A stretch of 64,000 nt of DNA from Gilvibacter sediminis (GTDB lineage Bacteria > Bacteroidota > Bacteroidia > Flavobacteriales > Flavobacteriaceae). Every line of letters begins with the position of its first letter. The stretch's first letter is position 1. The notes under the pieces are model-generated. The model was not told where the DNA came from. It did not search any database and worked only from the letters and a program-made list of their open reading frames with translations. Shown piece by piece: positions 55,359 to 64,000 of this stretch. The stretch lies in the NCBI RefSeq assembly GCF_028561565.1, contig NZ_JAQQTE010000019.1, positions 318,190-382,189 of the forward strand, written 5' to 3'. A program made the translations under genes and the position numbers.

Positions 55359-56222
55359 ATGCGATTAAAATTAATTCTCTTGGTATCTGCCTTAATGATT
55401 GGCAGCTTGAGCTACGCCCAACGCGGAGCGCGTATCGGTTATATCGATATGGAGTACATTCTGGAAAACGTTCCAGAATACCAAGAGGCTTCCCTGCAAT
55501 TGGACAATAAAGTTCAACAGTGGAAAAAGGACATTGAAAAAAGATTGGCAGAGGTGGATCAAATGAAGGTGGACCTTAGTAACGAACGTGTTTTACTTAC
55601 TAAGGAACTCATTGAAGAACGCGAAGAAGAGATTCAACTCAAGCAAGATGAAGTATTGGATTACCAACAAAAGCGATTTGGGCCCAACGGAGATTTGGCC
55701 ATCCAGCGCAGACAATTGGTACAACCCGTGCAAGATCAGGTCTTCAATATTGTACAGGAGATCGCACAGGCCAAAAAATACGATTTCATCTTTGACAAGT
55801 CTGCAGACATTGTGATGCTCTTCGCTGCAGAACGCAACGACATTAGCGACCAAGTGGTACGCGCCATCAACAGAGCGGCAAAACGTACTCAAGCAACGTC
55901 TAAAAAAGACAAAGAAGAGATTGAAGCTCGCGAGGCACTCTCTGCAGAAGAAGATGCAGTTGTGACCGCTAAAGAGCAAGAGATCGAAGCGAAGAACGCT
56001 GAACGTGCTGCTGCAGCGGCCGCTCAGAAGACAGAAAGAGAAACACTTTTAGCAGAACGTAAACGAGTTCGTGATTCAGTTCGCGCTGCTAAGAAGGCAG
56101 AATTTGATGCAAAGCGCGCACGTTTGTTAGCGGAGCGTCAAGCTAGAAAAGATTCCATCGATGCAGCACGTGCTGCGCGCCGTAATAATGACGGTGACGA
56201 TGATGATGGCGGAGGCCTATAA
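55359..56222 (+). CDS. OmpH/Skp-family periplasmic chaperone with long charged tail
   Basis: A 287-residue protein starting at the ATG of MRLKLILLVSAL; an ATG 20 codons earlier overlaps bamA. A signal peptide ends near SYAQ. IGYIDMEYILENVPEYQEASLQLDNK opens the Skp domain, whose coiled-coil tentacles run to about 175. The last 110 residues are a highly charged Ala/Arg/Glu/Lys helix ending in a DGDDDDGGG tail, absent from ordinary Skp (about 160). It should hold unfolded outer-membrane proteins for BamA. Confidence 0.92.
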   Translation: MRLKLILLVSALMIGSLSYAQRGARIGYIDMEYILENVPEYQEASLQLDNKVQQWKKDIEKRLAEVDQMKVDLSNERVLLTKELIEEREEEIQLKQDEVLDYQQKRFGPNGDLAIQRRQLVQPVQDQVFNIVQEIAQAKKYDFIFDKSADIVMLFAAERNDISDQVVRAINRAAKRTQATSKKDKEEIEAREALSAEEDAVVTAKEQEIEAKNAERAAAAAAQKTERETLLAERKRVRDSVRAAKKAEFDAKRARLLAERQARKDSIDAARAARRNNDGDDDDGGGL

Positions 56223-56273
56223 CTCAAACAGAATTGATAATCTATAATACTTATAAACATTAATACAATTACA

Positions 56274-56789
56274 ATGAAACATTTGAAATCTTTATGCGTA
56301 GCGTTGGTGTTGTTTGTTGGAGCTACCGGATTTGTGCAGGCGCAAGATGTGGCTAAGACTGCCCATATTGACACCCAAAAGTTGGTAGAAGCTATGCCGA
56401 GCATGGTTGACGCACAAAACCAATTAAAGAAGTTGCAAGCCACTTATGATGCTGAGATCAAAACTATGGCTCAGGAGTGGGAAGCTAAAATGAAGCAATA
56501 TAATGCTGAGGCTGAGAGCAAAACCGATGATGAGAACATCCGTCGCTCTAAAGAGGTTCAGGATATGCAAAAGAAAATTCAAGAATATCAGCAAAACGCA
56601 CTTAAGGACCTTCAACAAAAAGAAGTTGACCTTATGACTCCACTATTGGAAAAAGCGCGTGCAGCCATTCAAAAAGTGGCTCGTGCACAAGGTTACCAAT
56701 ATGTATTGGATTGTGCAGTAGGTAACGGAGTTATCCTTTGTGATGGTCCAGACCTATTGGATGCTGTAAAGAAAGAGATGGGAATCTAA
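56274..56789 (+). CDS. OmpH/Skp-family periplasmic chaperone
   Basis: A 171-residue protein of normal Skp length with signal peptide (cut near VQAQ). AHIDTQKLVEAMPSMVDAQNQLKKL is followed by a coiled-coil tentacle (KQYNAEAESKTDDENIRRSKEVQDM) and ends GVILCDGPDLLDAVKKEMGI. It is a paralogue of the longer gene before it, 51 bases away. The tandem pair follows bamA in Bacteroidota. Confidence 0.95.
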   Translation: MKHLKSLCVALVLFVGATGFVQAQDVAKTAHIDTQKLVEAMPSMVDAQNQLKKLQATYDAEIKTMAQEWEAKMKQYNAEAESKTDDENIRRSKEVQDMQKKIQEYQQNALKDLQQKEVDLMTPLLEKARAAIQKVARAQGYQYVLDCAVGNGVILCDGPDLLDAVKKEMGI

Positions 56790-56812
56790 TCCAGACTTTC
56801 TCAAAACTTTTC

Positions 56813-56850
56813 AAAACTGCCTTCGGAATCCCGGAGGCAGTTTTTTATTT
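56813..56850 (+). terminator. Terminator after the skp pair
   Basis: AAAACTGCCT, loop of about 13 bases containing CGGAATCCCG, then AGGCAGTTTTTT. Confidence 0.85.
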
Positions 56851-56857
56851 TTAGCAT

Positions 56858-57646
56858 ATGAAGCTCAAAGGACCTATTGGCATATTTGATTCTGGCGTTG
56901 GCGGCACTTCCATCTGGCGTGCTATTGAGGCCCAAATGCCTTTAGAGCATACCTTATATTTAGCCGATAGTAAGAACGCACCTTACGGTAAGAAATCCAA
57001 AGAAGCGATCTTAGCCCTTTGCATTAAGAACACGGAACTTCTTATTGATCAAGGTGCAAAGATCATTGTGGTGGCCTGCAACACCGCAACTACCAATGCC
57101 ATTGATTATCTGCGAAGCAATTACGAGCTTCCTTTTATTGGAATAGAACCCGCCATAAAACCCGCTGCACTGCAAACAAAGACCAAGAGCGTGGGCATCC
57201 TCGCCACACAAGGCACTTTGAGCAGTGCGCTGTTCGCAAAAACCTCGGAGACCTTTGCCAAAGATGTTGAAGTGATCGAAGTCATTGGTACAGGCTTGGT
57301 TGAACTCATTGAAAGTGATCAAATAGAGAGTCCAGAGATGGAATCGCTTTTAACACAATATCTAGCGCCAATGAAAGCGGCAAATATTGATCATTTGGTT
57401 TTGGGATGCAGCCACTACCCTTATTTAATTCCAAAGATCAAGACTTTGTTGAGCAAAGAGGTGAAGATCATTGATAGCGGAGAAGCTGTAGCTCGTCAAA
57501 CCGAGCGCATATTAGAACAGCACGCGTTAAGCTATGCACATGAAAAGTCTTCCCATCAGTTTTACACCAATAGCGACCCCAAGGTGATCTCAAAGATTCT
57601 GGCGGATCATCCTGCTCCAAAAAGCATCAGCTATAAAGATTTCTGA
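56858..57646 (+). CDS. murI: Glutamate racemase
   Basis: A 262-residue racemase making D-glutamate for peptidoglycan. GIFDSGVGGTSI holds the N-terminal Asp-Ser; the two catalytic Cys residues are in VVACNTATTNA and VLGCSHYPYL. Length is normal. It follows the skp terminator by 8 bases, so it needs its own promoter, which I do not see clearly. Its stop overlaps the convergent gamma-carbonic anhydrase by 16 bases. Confidence 0.96.
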   Translation: MKLKGPIGIFDSGVGGTSIWRAIEAQMPLEHTLYLADSKNAPYGKKSKEAILALCIKNTELLIDQGAKIIVVACNTATTNAIDYLRSNYELPFIGIEPAIKPAALQTKTKSVGILATQGTLSSALFAKTSETFAKDVEVIEVIGTGLVELIESDQIESPEMESLLTQYLAPMKAANIDHLVLGCSHYPYLIPKIKTLLSKEVKIIDSGEAVARQTERILEQHALSYAHEKSSHQFYTNSDPKVISKILADHPAPKSISYKDF

Positions 57647-58161
57647 TCGGGATCTTTAAACCAAGAAGCGTACTTCACATAATTATTTGCAATCCGATCG
57701 ATCTCCCCAGAAGAAAGTTCTGGACTCACTGATTTGATCTTTTTGGCCGGCATTCCCGCAAAGATGCTTCCTGCTGGAACGTGGGTGTTCTTGGTCAAAA
57801 CAGCTCCCGCAGCAATAATACTCCCCGATTCTACCACACAATCGTCCATAATGATACTGCCCATGCCTACCAGCACATTGTCATGAATGGTACAGCCGTG
57901 AACAATGGCGTTATGGCCGATGGAAACATTATTGCCAATGGTGGTCGGAGATTTTTGATAGGTTGCATGGATCACAGCCCCGTCTTGAATATTGACCTGT
58001 TCCCCAATCTTGATATAATGCACATCTGCTCTAAGAACTGCATTAAACCACACACTACAACGCGGGCCCATCATAACTTCGCCGACAATGGTAGCGTTTG
58101 GCGCTATAAAACAGTCTTCTGGGATCTGCGGATGAATACCGCGAACGGGTAAAATATGCAT
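57631..58161 (-). CDS. Gamma-class carbonic anhydrase-like protein
   Basis: A 176-residue left-handed beta-helix protein of hexapeptide repeats (YrdA/PaaY group). The three putative zinc His residues are in VIHATYQ, SIGHNAIVHG. DCFIAPNATIVGEVMMGPRCSVWFNAVLRAD opens the helix. Many homologues have no measured carbonic-anhydrase activity. It lies 6 bases after the LytTR regulator gene on the minus strand. Confidence 0.92.
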   Translation of the reverse strand: MHILPVRGIHPQIPEDCFIAPNATIVGEVMMGPRCSVWFNAVLRADVHYIKIGEQVNIQDGAVIHATYQKSPTTIGNNVSIGHNAIVHGCTIHDNVLVGMGSIIMDDCVVESGSIIAAGAVLTKNTHVPAGSIFAGMPAKKIKSVSPELSSGEIDRIANNYVKYASWFKDPDQKSL

Positions 58162-58167
58162 GTTTGA

Positions 58168-58899
58168 TTATTTAAAGTAAGACAAGAGCGCTGACTTTTT
58201 TGCCGCGGAGACCAAGAGTTCTTTCCCATTGCTCAAAACCACACTCCCACCCTTGCCTTTGTTATACGCAACAACGGCATTGACGTTCACCAAATAGGAT
58301 TTGTGGATCCTGGCGAAGCCTTGATCAGTTAAGATATCTTCAAAATATTTCAGGGTTTTACTGACGAGTTTTTTGCCCTTCTGTAGATAGATCTGGGTGT
58401 AATTATCATCGGCTTGACAATACAGAATATCATCAACGGCCAAAACTTCAAATCCAGACTGTAACGGAATGGTAATCTTACCTTGTACCTGTTTTGATGA
58501 GGGCACCAAAACCTGATCCTGCAAACGCTCTTCTTGTTGTTTGATCTCCGAAACATAATCCACAGCCTTGATGAGCTCGTCAATTGAGATCGGCTTTAAA
58601 AGATAATACGAAGCATGAGCGTTTAGGGCATCAATGGCGTAGTGATCATAGGCCGTCACAAAAACCGTCTCAAAGGTTCTATCGCCCACCTTGTCCAAAA
58701 GATCAAAGGCATTGCCATAAGGCATTTCCACATCCAAGAATACCAGATCCAAACTATTATTGCGGATCAAGGTCAGGCCTTCTTCAATTCCTGCTGCCTC
58801 TCCCACCAATTCCACACTGGGACAGTATTTTTTGAGGTAGTTTCTTAGAATTTCCCGGCTGGTTTCTTCGTCTTCTACGATGATGGCTTTTAAGATCAT
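58168..58899 (-). CDS. LytTR-family response regulator
   Basis: A 243-residue regulator. The receiver domain has the acidic triad with phospho-acceptor Asp in LVFLDVEMPYGNAFDLL near 55 and the Lys in YYLLKPISIDEL near 105. The C-terminal LytTR domain (DILYCQADDNYTQIYLQKGKKL and FARIHKSYLVNVNAV) binds DNA through beta strands. Its start overlaps the kinase stop by 4 bases, giving a translationally coupled pair. Confidence 0.95.
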   Translation of the reverse strand: MILKAIIVEDEETSREILRNYLKKYCPSVELVGEAAGIEEGLTLIRNNSLDLVFLDVEMPYGNAFDLLDKVGDRTFETVFVTAYDHYAIDALNAHASYYLLKPISIDELIKAVDYVSEIKQQEERLQDQVLVPSSKQVQGKITIPLQSGFEVLAVDDILYCQADDNYTQIYLQKGKKLVSKTLKYFEDILTDQGFARIHKSYLVNVNAVVAYNKGKGGSVVLSNGKELLVSAAKKSALLSYFK

Positions 58900-61145
58900 T
58901 GGTCTTTCTTTACAATAAGGCTTACCCGTGTACCGCTGCCGTCTGATTGCAGATCACTCACGGTGACGTCTACCTTGTCTTTATACATTTGATTTAGGAT
59001 CTGGATGCGTTTTTTGATGTTACCCATTCCTTTGGATTGTTGTTTTTTCTGATTGGCCGTTTTAAGCGCTTTGGACTTTTTACGTCCAATTCCATCATCG
59101 GTGATAGTAATGGTGATGGTCTCCGAATCGGTTTGATCAAAACGCACTTCTAATTTCCCCTTGGTCTCTTTATAGCGCAGACCGTGCCATACCGCATTTT
59201 CAATATAGGGTTGCAGCAGCATAGGCGGAATAACAAAGTCGTCCACGTGAAGTTTTTCATCCAAGATGATCTCATAGTCAAACTTGTCCTTAAAACGGAA
59301 GTGCTCTAATTTGGTGTAAATACTCAACAGATCAATCTCCTTGGACAGCGGAATGAAATCCTCCTCACTATTTTCCAACACGGAACGCATCAGCCTGGAA
59401 AAATCAGAAAGATACTTATTGGCCGTTCGCTCATCACTACTGGCAATAAAACTGTTCACAGAATTCAAGGCATTGAAAATAAAATGCGGATTCATCTGGG
59501 TGCGCAGTGATTTTAGCGCCAAAAGGTTGTTGGCGTATTTCTGCTGACGTATGCCCTTGTTTAAGAAATAAGCCATAGCCAGAAGCAAGACAGCCAAAGC
59601 CACAAGGGAGGCGATGATCCACTTTTGAACCTTGTTGTTCTTTTCGATGAGCTCTTGATTCTCAAAAGCTAATTTATATCGCGACTCATTGAGCTGCCGC
59701 TCATTTTCCAAACTGGTAATGCGGTTCTGTTTTAAGGCAATGTCCCGACTGAAACGTGCGGCTTGAGAAAGCTCCTGCTCCTTTCTGCGGTAAAGTTCAT
59801 CCACCACAGCCACATAATTCTCATAACTGCGGGCTGACTTCTCTGCCATGCCCAGATCTCTGAATACCTCTGATAGTTTCCTCGTGGCGTCTTTTTGAAC
59901 CACGAGATCACCACTGGCATCTGCCTGAGCAATACTTTTCTCTAAGTAAGGAATGGCCGCTTGATAGTTGTCTTGAGCGACCAAAGCATTGGCTATTTTG
60001 TAATTCTGACGTTGCGGAGTCAAATCTTCCACTACATCATCCGCCGCAGTAATCGTAGAAAGGTCAATGGAGTCCAACATATTGAGCGTCTCTGTACGCA
60101 GCTTGATCTCTTTGTCAAAATCTCGGTTGGCATTATAAAAGTCGGCCACCTTAGTTTGTTCTTTTACAGAACGAACCTCGCTTTCATCAGCCGCCAATTC
60201 TAGAGAACTTTCAAAATAATCGTTGGCAATTGCAGGAGAGCCCGCCGCTGCATAGGCCTCACCAATTTTAGAGTTCAAGTTGGTGATCTTTGGAGTGATC
60301 AAATGATCTTTGGCCACTTGCAGCCCGCGTTGGTAATTATCTACTGCATTGTCCAGATCTCCAATAGCGATATAGGTATCCCCCAACCCTTCATAAACCT
60401 CCACGGTCTGATAGTTGGTCAATTCCTTTTCTAACAATTGCTGATAGGCCTGCAGACTTTCTTGGTGGTTCTTGTTGTTGCGATAGGTACGCGCCAACTT
60501 TATTTCTACTGCTGTTTTAGGAAGACTACGCAGACTGCTTTTATAGTTTTCTACTGCCAGATCATGCTGCAACCAATAGTCATTTATATCTCCTAAAGTT
60601 TCAAAGGCAATACCATTTTGAGCGGGGGTTGGACGTTGATCACGCGTAGATTCCAAAGCCTGAGTTACATACTCAATACTCTTTTTAGCATCCTGTTTTA
60701 AATAGGACTTAGCAGAGTCTATATACTTGGGAAATACGTTGGTATACTCCTGCTTTCTAGAAGATAATTTTTTCTGACTGACTACATCATTTTCCGTACC
60801 CGGTGCTTTTTTGACAAGGATTCGCACGGATTGATCGTCCTGAATTTCATAATATACGGTCTCAAAAGCATCACTGGTCACTATGAGTTGATCCCCAACA
60901 CGTGCACGGATACTAAAGTCTCCTGCAGCGTCTGTAGTGGTGTAAGCGCCACCTGATATTTCGATGTTCGCATTACTGATCGGTTCCAAGAGCTCGTCAT
61001 CAAAGATGCTTCCTTTAAGCGTAAAACTCTCCCGAGGTTGCAAGCGCGTGCTGCCATCACTGTTGGCATCGACCTGAGCCAGGCTCACCGGTGCGATTCC
61101 TAACAGTATTATTATAAGCAATAGATATGTGTATCGAGCTTGCAT
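58896..61145 (-). CDS. LytS-type histidine kinase with TPR and carboxypeptidase-like domains
   Basis: A 749-residue kinase. After a signal peptide ending near LAQ, a CarboxypepD_reg-like domain (SFTLKGSIFDDELLEPISNANIEISG) is at about 40-110. TPR repeats follow (about 140-450), then a coiled coil and one membrane helix near 508-528. The PF06580 His_kinase domain has His554 in NPHFIFNALNSVNSF, and the HATPase has TDDGIGRKK and GMGNIKKRI. It should phosphorylate the LytTR regulator. The periplasmic carboxypeptidase-like domain may bind a ligand or protein. Confidence 0.93.
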   Translation of the reverse strand: MQARYTYLLLIIILLGIAPVSLAQVDANSDGSTRLQPRESFTLKGSIFDDELLEPISNANIEISGGAYTTTDAAGDFSIRARVGDQLIVTSDAFETVYYEIQDDQSVRILVKKAPGTENDVVSQKKLSSRKQEYTNVFPKYIDSAKSYLKQDAKKSIEYVTQALESTRDQRPTPAQNGIAFETLGDINDYWLQHDLAVENYKSSLRSLPKTAVEIKLARTYRNNKNHQESLQAYQQLLEKELTNYQTVEVYEGLGDTYIAIGDLDNAVDNYQRGLQVAKDHLITPKITNLNSKIGEAYAAAGSPAIANDYFESSLELAADESEVRSVKEQTKVADFYNANRDFDKEIKLRTETLNMLDSIDLSTITAADDVVEDLTPQRQNYKIANALVAQDNYQAAIPYLEKSIAQADASGDLVVQKDATRKLSEVFRDLGMAEKSARSYENYVAVVDELYRRKEQELSQAARFSRDIALKQNRITSLENERQLNESRYKLAFENQELIEKNNKVQKWIIASLVALAVLLLAMAYFLNKGIRQQKYANNLLALKSLRTQMNPHFIFNALNSVNSFIASSDERTANKYLSDFSRLMRSVLENSEEDFIPLSKEIDLLSIYTKLEHFRFKDKFDYEIILDEKLHVDDFVIPPMLLQPYIENAVWHGLRYKETKGKLEVRFDQTDSETITITITDDGIGRKKSKALKTANQKKQQSKGMGNIKKRIQILNQMYKDKVDVTVSDLQSDGSGTRVSLIVKKDQ

Positions 61146-61342
61146 AGTGATGTAAACTTAGGCTTTTTTAAGCAGTAAAGAAAACCGCTCAGTTACTGTA
61201 AATGCTAATATTAGGCCAAAATTGACCACTTGCCTAAAACCAGAGTGAAGTTCCCTAAACGGTTGGTAGCGTTAACTCATTCTAACTTTTTCTTTAAGTA
61301 CTGTCCCGCTAGTTTTACCTCAGTAAAATAAAAAATATCGAC

Positions 61343-62512
61343 ATGAAACGAATTTTGATAGCAAGCTGTATTCTGGGTATGACATTACTGCCCTCTTGCA
61401 AAGGTGAGGTAAGCGATAATGATAAGGACCTGGCCATTGCCACTACTACTCCGGTGACTAACAATCCCAACAAGCACTTTATTAAAGTAGCTTTGTTGCT
61501 AGACACGAGCAACTCAATGGATGGACTCATTGATCAGGCCAAGGCGCAACTTTGGGAGATCGTCAACGAACTTTCTTATGCGCGTTGTAAATCTGTACAA
61601 CCCAATTTACAGATCGCGCTCTACGAATACGGAAATGATGGACTTCCGAGTCAAGAAGGACATATTAGACAGGTACTCAACTTCACCAATGATTTGGACG
61701 AAGTATCTAAAGAGCTATTTTCTTTGAGCACTAATGGTGGAAGCGAATTCTGCGGTCAAGTAGTTCAAACCTCTTTAAATCAACTGGATTGGGGTAAAGA
61801 CGGAGACGATCTTAAAATGGTCTTTATTGCGGGCAATGAACCCTTTACTCAAGGAACCGTAAACTATGTTGACGCTGCTCAAGATGCAAAAGAAAAGGGC
61901 GTAGTGGTGAACACTATTTTCTGTGGAGACTTTAAACAAGGCGTACATACTAAATGGAAAGACGGAGCCGATTTGACTTACGGAGACTATATGGCAATTG
62001 ATCACAATCAGCGCACCGTGCATATTGCATCTCCTTATGATGACGTTATCTTACAACTGAATCTTAAACTCAATAACACTTATGTGCGTTATGGCGCCAT
62101 TGGATATGCTAAGGCTGAACAGCAAGCCGTTCAAGACAGCAATGCCGAATCTTACGGAAAGGCCAATGCAGTGAGCAGAACGGTGAGTAAGGGCAGTGGA
62201 ATGTATAAGAATACTTCTTGGGACCTTGTTGATGCCATTGAAGCAGATGAGGATTTTGAATTGGAAGAGCTAGAAGAAGAATATCTACCAGAAGCGCTGA
62301 AAGGAAAAACTCCAGAAGAGATTAAAGCTTATGTCGCGGAGCAAGCAGCGGTTAGAGCTGAGATCCAAAAGGAGATTCAAAAGCTCAATGAAAAACGCCG
62401 CTTATTCATTGCTGAGAAGCAAAAAGAAGAAGGCACAAAAGGTTTGGGTAACGCCATGTTGGAAGCCATTAAAAAGCAGGCAGAAAAGAAAAATTACACT
62501 TGGGAACGCTAG
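61343..62512 (+). CDS. VWA-domain lipoprotein
   Basis: A 389-residue lipoprotein (lipobox LPSC, Cys19). The von Willebrand A domain spans about 45-240 with the complete MIDAS start LLDTSNSM (Asp54, Ser56, Ser58) and TNGGSEFCG. The C-terminal third is acidic and helical: a predicted coil of Glu/Lys residues. It probably binds protein partners through Mg2+. A one-mismatch -7 box (TAACTTTT at 61283) precedes it. The next gene is convergent. Confidence 0.88.
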   Translation: MKRILIASCILGMTLLPSCKGEVSDNDKDLAIATTTPVTNNPNKHFIKVALLLDTSNSMDGLIDQAKAQLWEIVNELSYARCKSVQPNLQIALYEYGNDGLPSQEGHIRQVLNFTNDLDEVSKELFSLSTNGGSEFCGQVVQTSLNQLDWGKDGDDLKMVFIAGNEPFTQGTVNYVDAAQDAKEKGVVVNTIFCGDFKQGVHTKWKDGADLTYGDYMAIDHNQRTVHIASPYDDVILQLNLKLNNTYVRYGAIGYAKAEQQAVQDSNAESYGKANAVSRTVSKGSGMYKNTSWDLVDAIEADEDFELEELEEEYLPEALKGKTPEEIKAYVAEQAAVRAEIQKEIQKLNEKRRLFIAEKQKEEGTKGLGNAMLEAIKKQAEKKNYTWER

Positions 62513-62532
62513 TTACAACAAGCTAGAAAAAG

Positions 62533-62562
62533 AAAAAGCCCCGATCAATCGGGGCTTTTTTT
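62533..62562. terminator. Bidirectional terminator
   Basis: AAAAAGCCCCGAT, loop CA, ATCGGGGCTTTTTTT, shared by the convergent VWA gene and PorP-like gene (stop 62564). Confidence 0.92.
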
Positions 62563-62563
62563 A

Positions 62564-63562
62564 TTAGTTAATCGCAGGACAATTACAATCGTATTCCTCT
62601 CTGCGTTTTCCAAAGTCAAATCCTAGAGTGATCTGGTGGAATCCACCAGTATCAAATCGAACCGTTCCAATTTGGTAGGAGTAGGTATAGGCGAACATCC
62701 ATTGCCCGTAGTTCACCCCAACAATAGGAGTTACTAACTGCAACTTTTGGTCACCGATATTCACTCCATCCAAAAACTCCGCTCCGTCAAAACTTCTGCG
62801 GTAAGACAAGGCACCCCAAACAGTTCCAAAGTCAAGTTCCTTATACGCTTTGAAGTTTAAGTCGATGAACTTCTCGCCGGTACGCTCTGTAAGTTGAAAC
62901 AAAGTTGACGGCTCAAAGGTCCAACCGCTGTAACGTGTAGAAAACGTATAAGCTGCGGATAGTAAGTAACGTCGCTGATTCGCAGATTCAAACTCTTCCG
63001 AAAACAAACCTCTATTTCTAAATATTAGGTTCTTTACGGTAAAGTGAGCCGAAAAGTCCAAGAAGTTATAGGAAGCTCCTACGTCTACATTGAAGTATGA
63101 AGTACTTTGAATAATCCCAGCAATTACCGGATCAAAGTCATTCAAGTCAAAATTGGTCTCATCTAAAGAAGACTGTACCAAACCAGCACTCAATCCAAAT
63201 GAAAGTTGATTCAGATCTACAGGAGATCTTGAAAACATGATATGGTGAGCATAGGTCAGGTATCCTCCAGTTTGAGAGTGGAAACCGTTTTGATCGTTGA
63301 ATAAGATCGCTCCTATTCCCGACTGATCCCCCAATCTAGCGTTAAACGCCAAAGTCTGTAAGTTTGGCGCATCGTTTTGATCAAACCATTGCTGTCTGGC
63401 AGATAGTCTGATCTGGTTGCTGTTCGCAGCCCCAGCCATAGATGGATGCAGTAGATATAGATTATCTGAGAGATAATCTGAGTACACAGGTATTCCTTCC
63501 TGTGCATTCATTATACCGCATACAAGTAGGGCAATAATCGGGGATAATTTCTTCAAGTTCAT
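62564..63562 (-). CDS. PorP/SprF-family type IX secretion membrane protein
   Basis: A 332-residue outer-membrane protein with signal peptide (cut near MNAQ). PVYSDYLSDNLYLLHPSMAGAANSNQIRLSARQQW is the classical PorP/SprF opening. The rest is beta barrel and ends LGFDFGKRREEYDCNCPAIN. PorP/SprF proteins commonly sit next to large T9SS cargo with a type B sorting domain, as here (4 bases away). They help the cargo reach or anchor at the surface. Confidence 0.95.
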   Translation of the reverse strand: MNLKKLSPIIALLVCGIMNAQEGIPVYSDYLSDNLYLLHPSMAGAANSNQIRLSARQQWFDQNDAPNLQTLAFNARLGDQSGIGAILFNDQNGFHSQTGGYLTYAHHIMFSRSPVDLNQLSFGLSAGLVQSSLDETNFDLNDFDPVIAGIIQSTSYFNVDVGASYNFLDFSAHFTVKNLIFRNRGLFSEEFESANQRRYLLSAAYTFSTRYSGWTFEPSTLFQLTERTGEKFIDLNFKAYKELDFGTVWGALSYRRSFDGAEFLDGVNIGDQKLQLVTPIVGVNYGQWMFAYTYSYQIGTVRFDTGGFHQITLGFDFGKRREEYDCNCPAIN

Positions 63563-63566
63563 GCAA

Positions 63567-63998
63567 TTATCTTTTTAAGGTAAAGTGTCCTCTAAATTCT
63601 TTTTCAATATCGTCCTCGTCATAGATCACTTGGAACCAGTAATCACTCGATGGCATCGGGTTACCGTTGTAGGTTCCATCCCAACCAGGCCCTAGTGGAC
63701 TCAGCTGTTTGAGTAACTTTCCAAATCTGTCAAATATATAAATTTTTGCCGTAGGGTTACTGGCGATTCCTATGATGTTCCAGGTGTCGTGGAAGCCGTC
63801 TTGATTTGGCGTGAAGAACAGCGGATAGTCAATCACTCCTACCGGGATGCTCACACTTCCACAGCCGTTCTGATCCACGATGGTCACGATGTGATCTCCC
63901 GGACTCACGTTGGTGAACAGTCCGCTTTCCTGAAGCGGTCCGTCATCCAACTGGAAGAAGTATACCCCCAGTCCGCTGGCCTCCGCCTGGATCTGATG
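63567..63998 (-). CDS. T9SS type B sorting domain protein, N-terminus beyond window
   Basis: The frame is open to the right window edge; 143 codons are visible. An Ig-like or SprB-like repeat end (HIVTIVDQNGCGSVSIPVGV) is followed by the gliding-type C-terminal domain: LFFTPNQDGFHDTWNIIG, KIYIFDRFGKLLKQL, GWDGTYNGNPMPSSDYWFQV, ending FRGHFTLKR. This is the type B signal for type IX secretion. The missing part is probably long and adhesin-like. The PorP-like gene follows 4 bases on. Confidence 0.95.
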   Translation of the reverse strand, partial: HQIQAEASGLGVYFFQLDDGPLQESGLFTNVSPGDHIVTIVDQNGCGSVSIPVGVIDYPLFFTPNQDGFHDTWNIIGIASNPTAKIYIFDRFGKLLKQLSPLGPGWDGTYNGNPMPSSDYWFQVIYDEDDIEKEFRGHFTLKR

Positions 63999-64000
63999 AT

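Noticed and set aside
1..64000. Insertion sequences, integrases or restriction-modification systems
   Set aside because: No transposase, integrase, resolvase or methyltransferase-restriction gene was recognised anywhere in the window.

Overview
This window reads as a contiguous piece of a Flavobacteriaceae (phylum Bacteroidota) chromosome. The evidence is a set of lineage markers: type IX secretion proteins (a PorP/SprF-like protein and a type B sorting domain at the right end), DUF5686, a tandem Skp/OmpH pair after BamA, GH3, DUF2797 and 2TM-domain proteins. Ribosome-binding sites are weak, and TAnnTTTG promoter -7 boxes recur in front of genes. I see no prophage, transposase, CRISPR array or plasmid function, so most of the window is core genome.

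Layout. 1-2.7 kb: three related lipocalin-like proteins (the first cut by the window edge) and a PAP2 phosphatase. 2.7-8.9 kb (minus): membrane pyrophosphatase hppA, a DUF5686 outer-membrane protein and the pyruvate dehydrogenase E1 beta gene. 9.1-15.4 kb (plus): etfBA, a bifunctional nuclease, a nucleoside transporter with an extra N-terminal domain, thyA, two TonB-C-like proteins and DUF427. 15.4-24.1 kb: a PLP enzyme, a 2TM-DHFR fusion, a fructosamine-kinase-like gene, fabD, then sugar/LPS genes (galE, a DegT aminotransferase, waaA), DUF2461 and an XRE-S24 regulator with a candidate operator. 24.3-31.8 kb: small lipoproteins, a NarL-type regulator and TPR histidine kinase flanking an aquaporin, and an unrecognised secreted protein. 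31.8-32.5 kb: a non-coding stretch with stacked hairpins and two tRNA genes (Leu, Gly). 32.6-41.1 kb: mutS, a SpoU methyltransferase, a HPPK-deoxynucleoside kinase fusion with no ordinary start codon, transporters and GH3. 41.1-49.6 kb (minus): clpX, clpP, tig, a GDSL lipoprotein, a FadL-type channel, an alpha/beta hydrolase and pdxJ. 49.7-57.6 kb (plus): CBS protein, nadK, an outer-membrane protein, uppS, bamA, two skp genes and murI. 57.6-64 kb: gamma carbonic anhydrase, a LytTR regulator and its kinase, a VWA lipoprotein, a PorP-like protein and a truncated T9SS cargo gene.

How the genes fit together. Thymidylate and folate metabolism is spread over three loci: nucleoside uptake and thyA, DHFR, and HPPK with a deoxynucleoside kinase. 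Envelope building is represented by uppS, murI, waaA, galE, bamA and skp. Protein quality control is represented by tig, clpP and clpX. The least explained parts are a roughly 100-bp imperfect palindrome between clpP and tig, a non-AUG-started folK fusion, a membrane-tethered DHFR, a pyrophosphatase with a relocated intramembrane glutamate, and an acidic tandem-repeat lipoprotein with a long upstream region.
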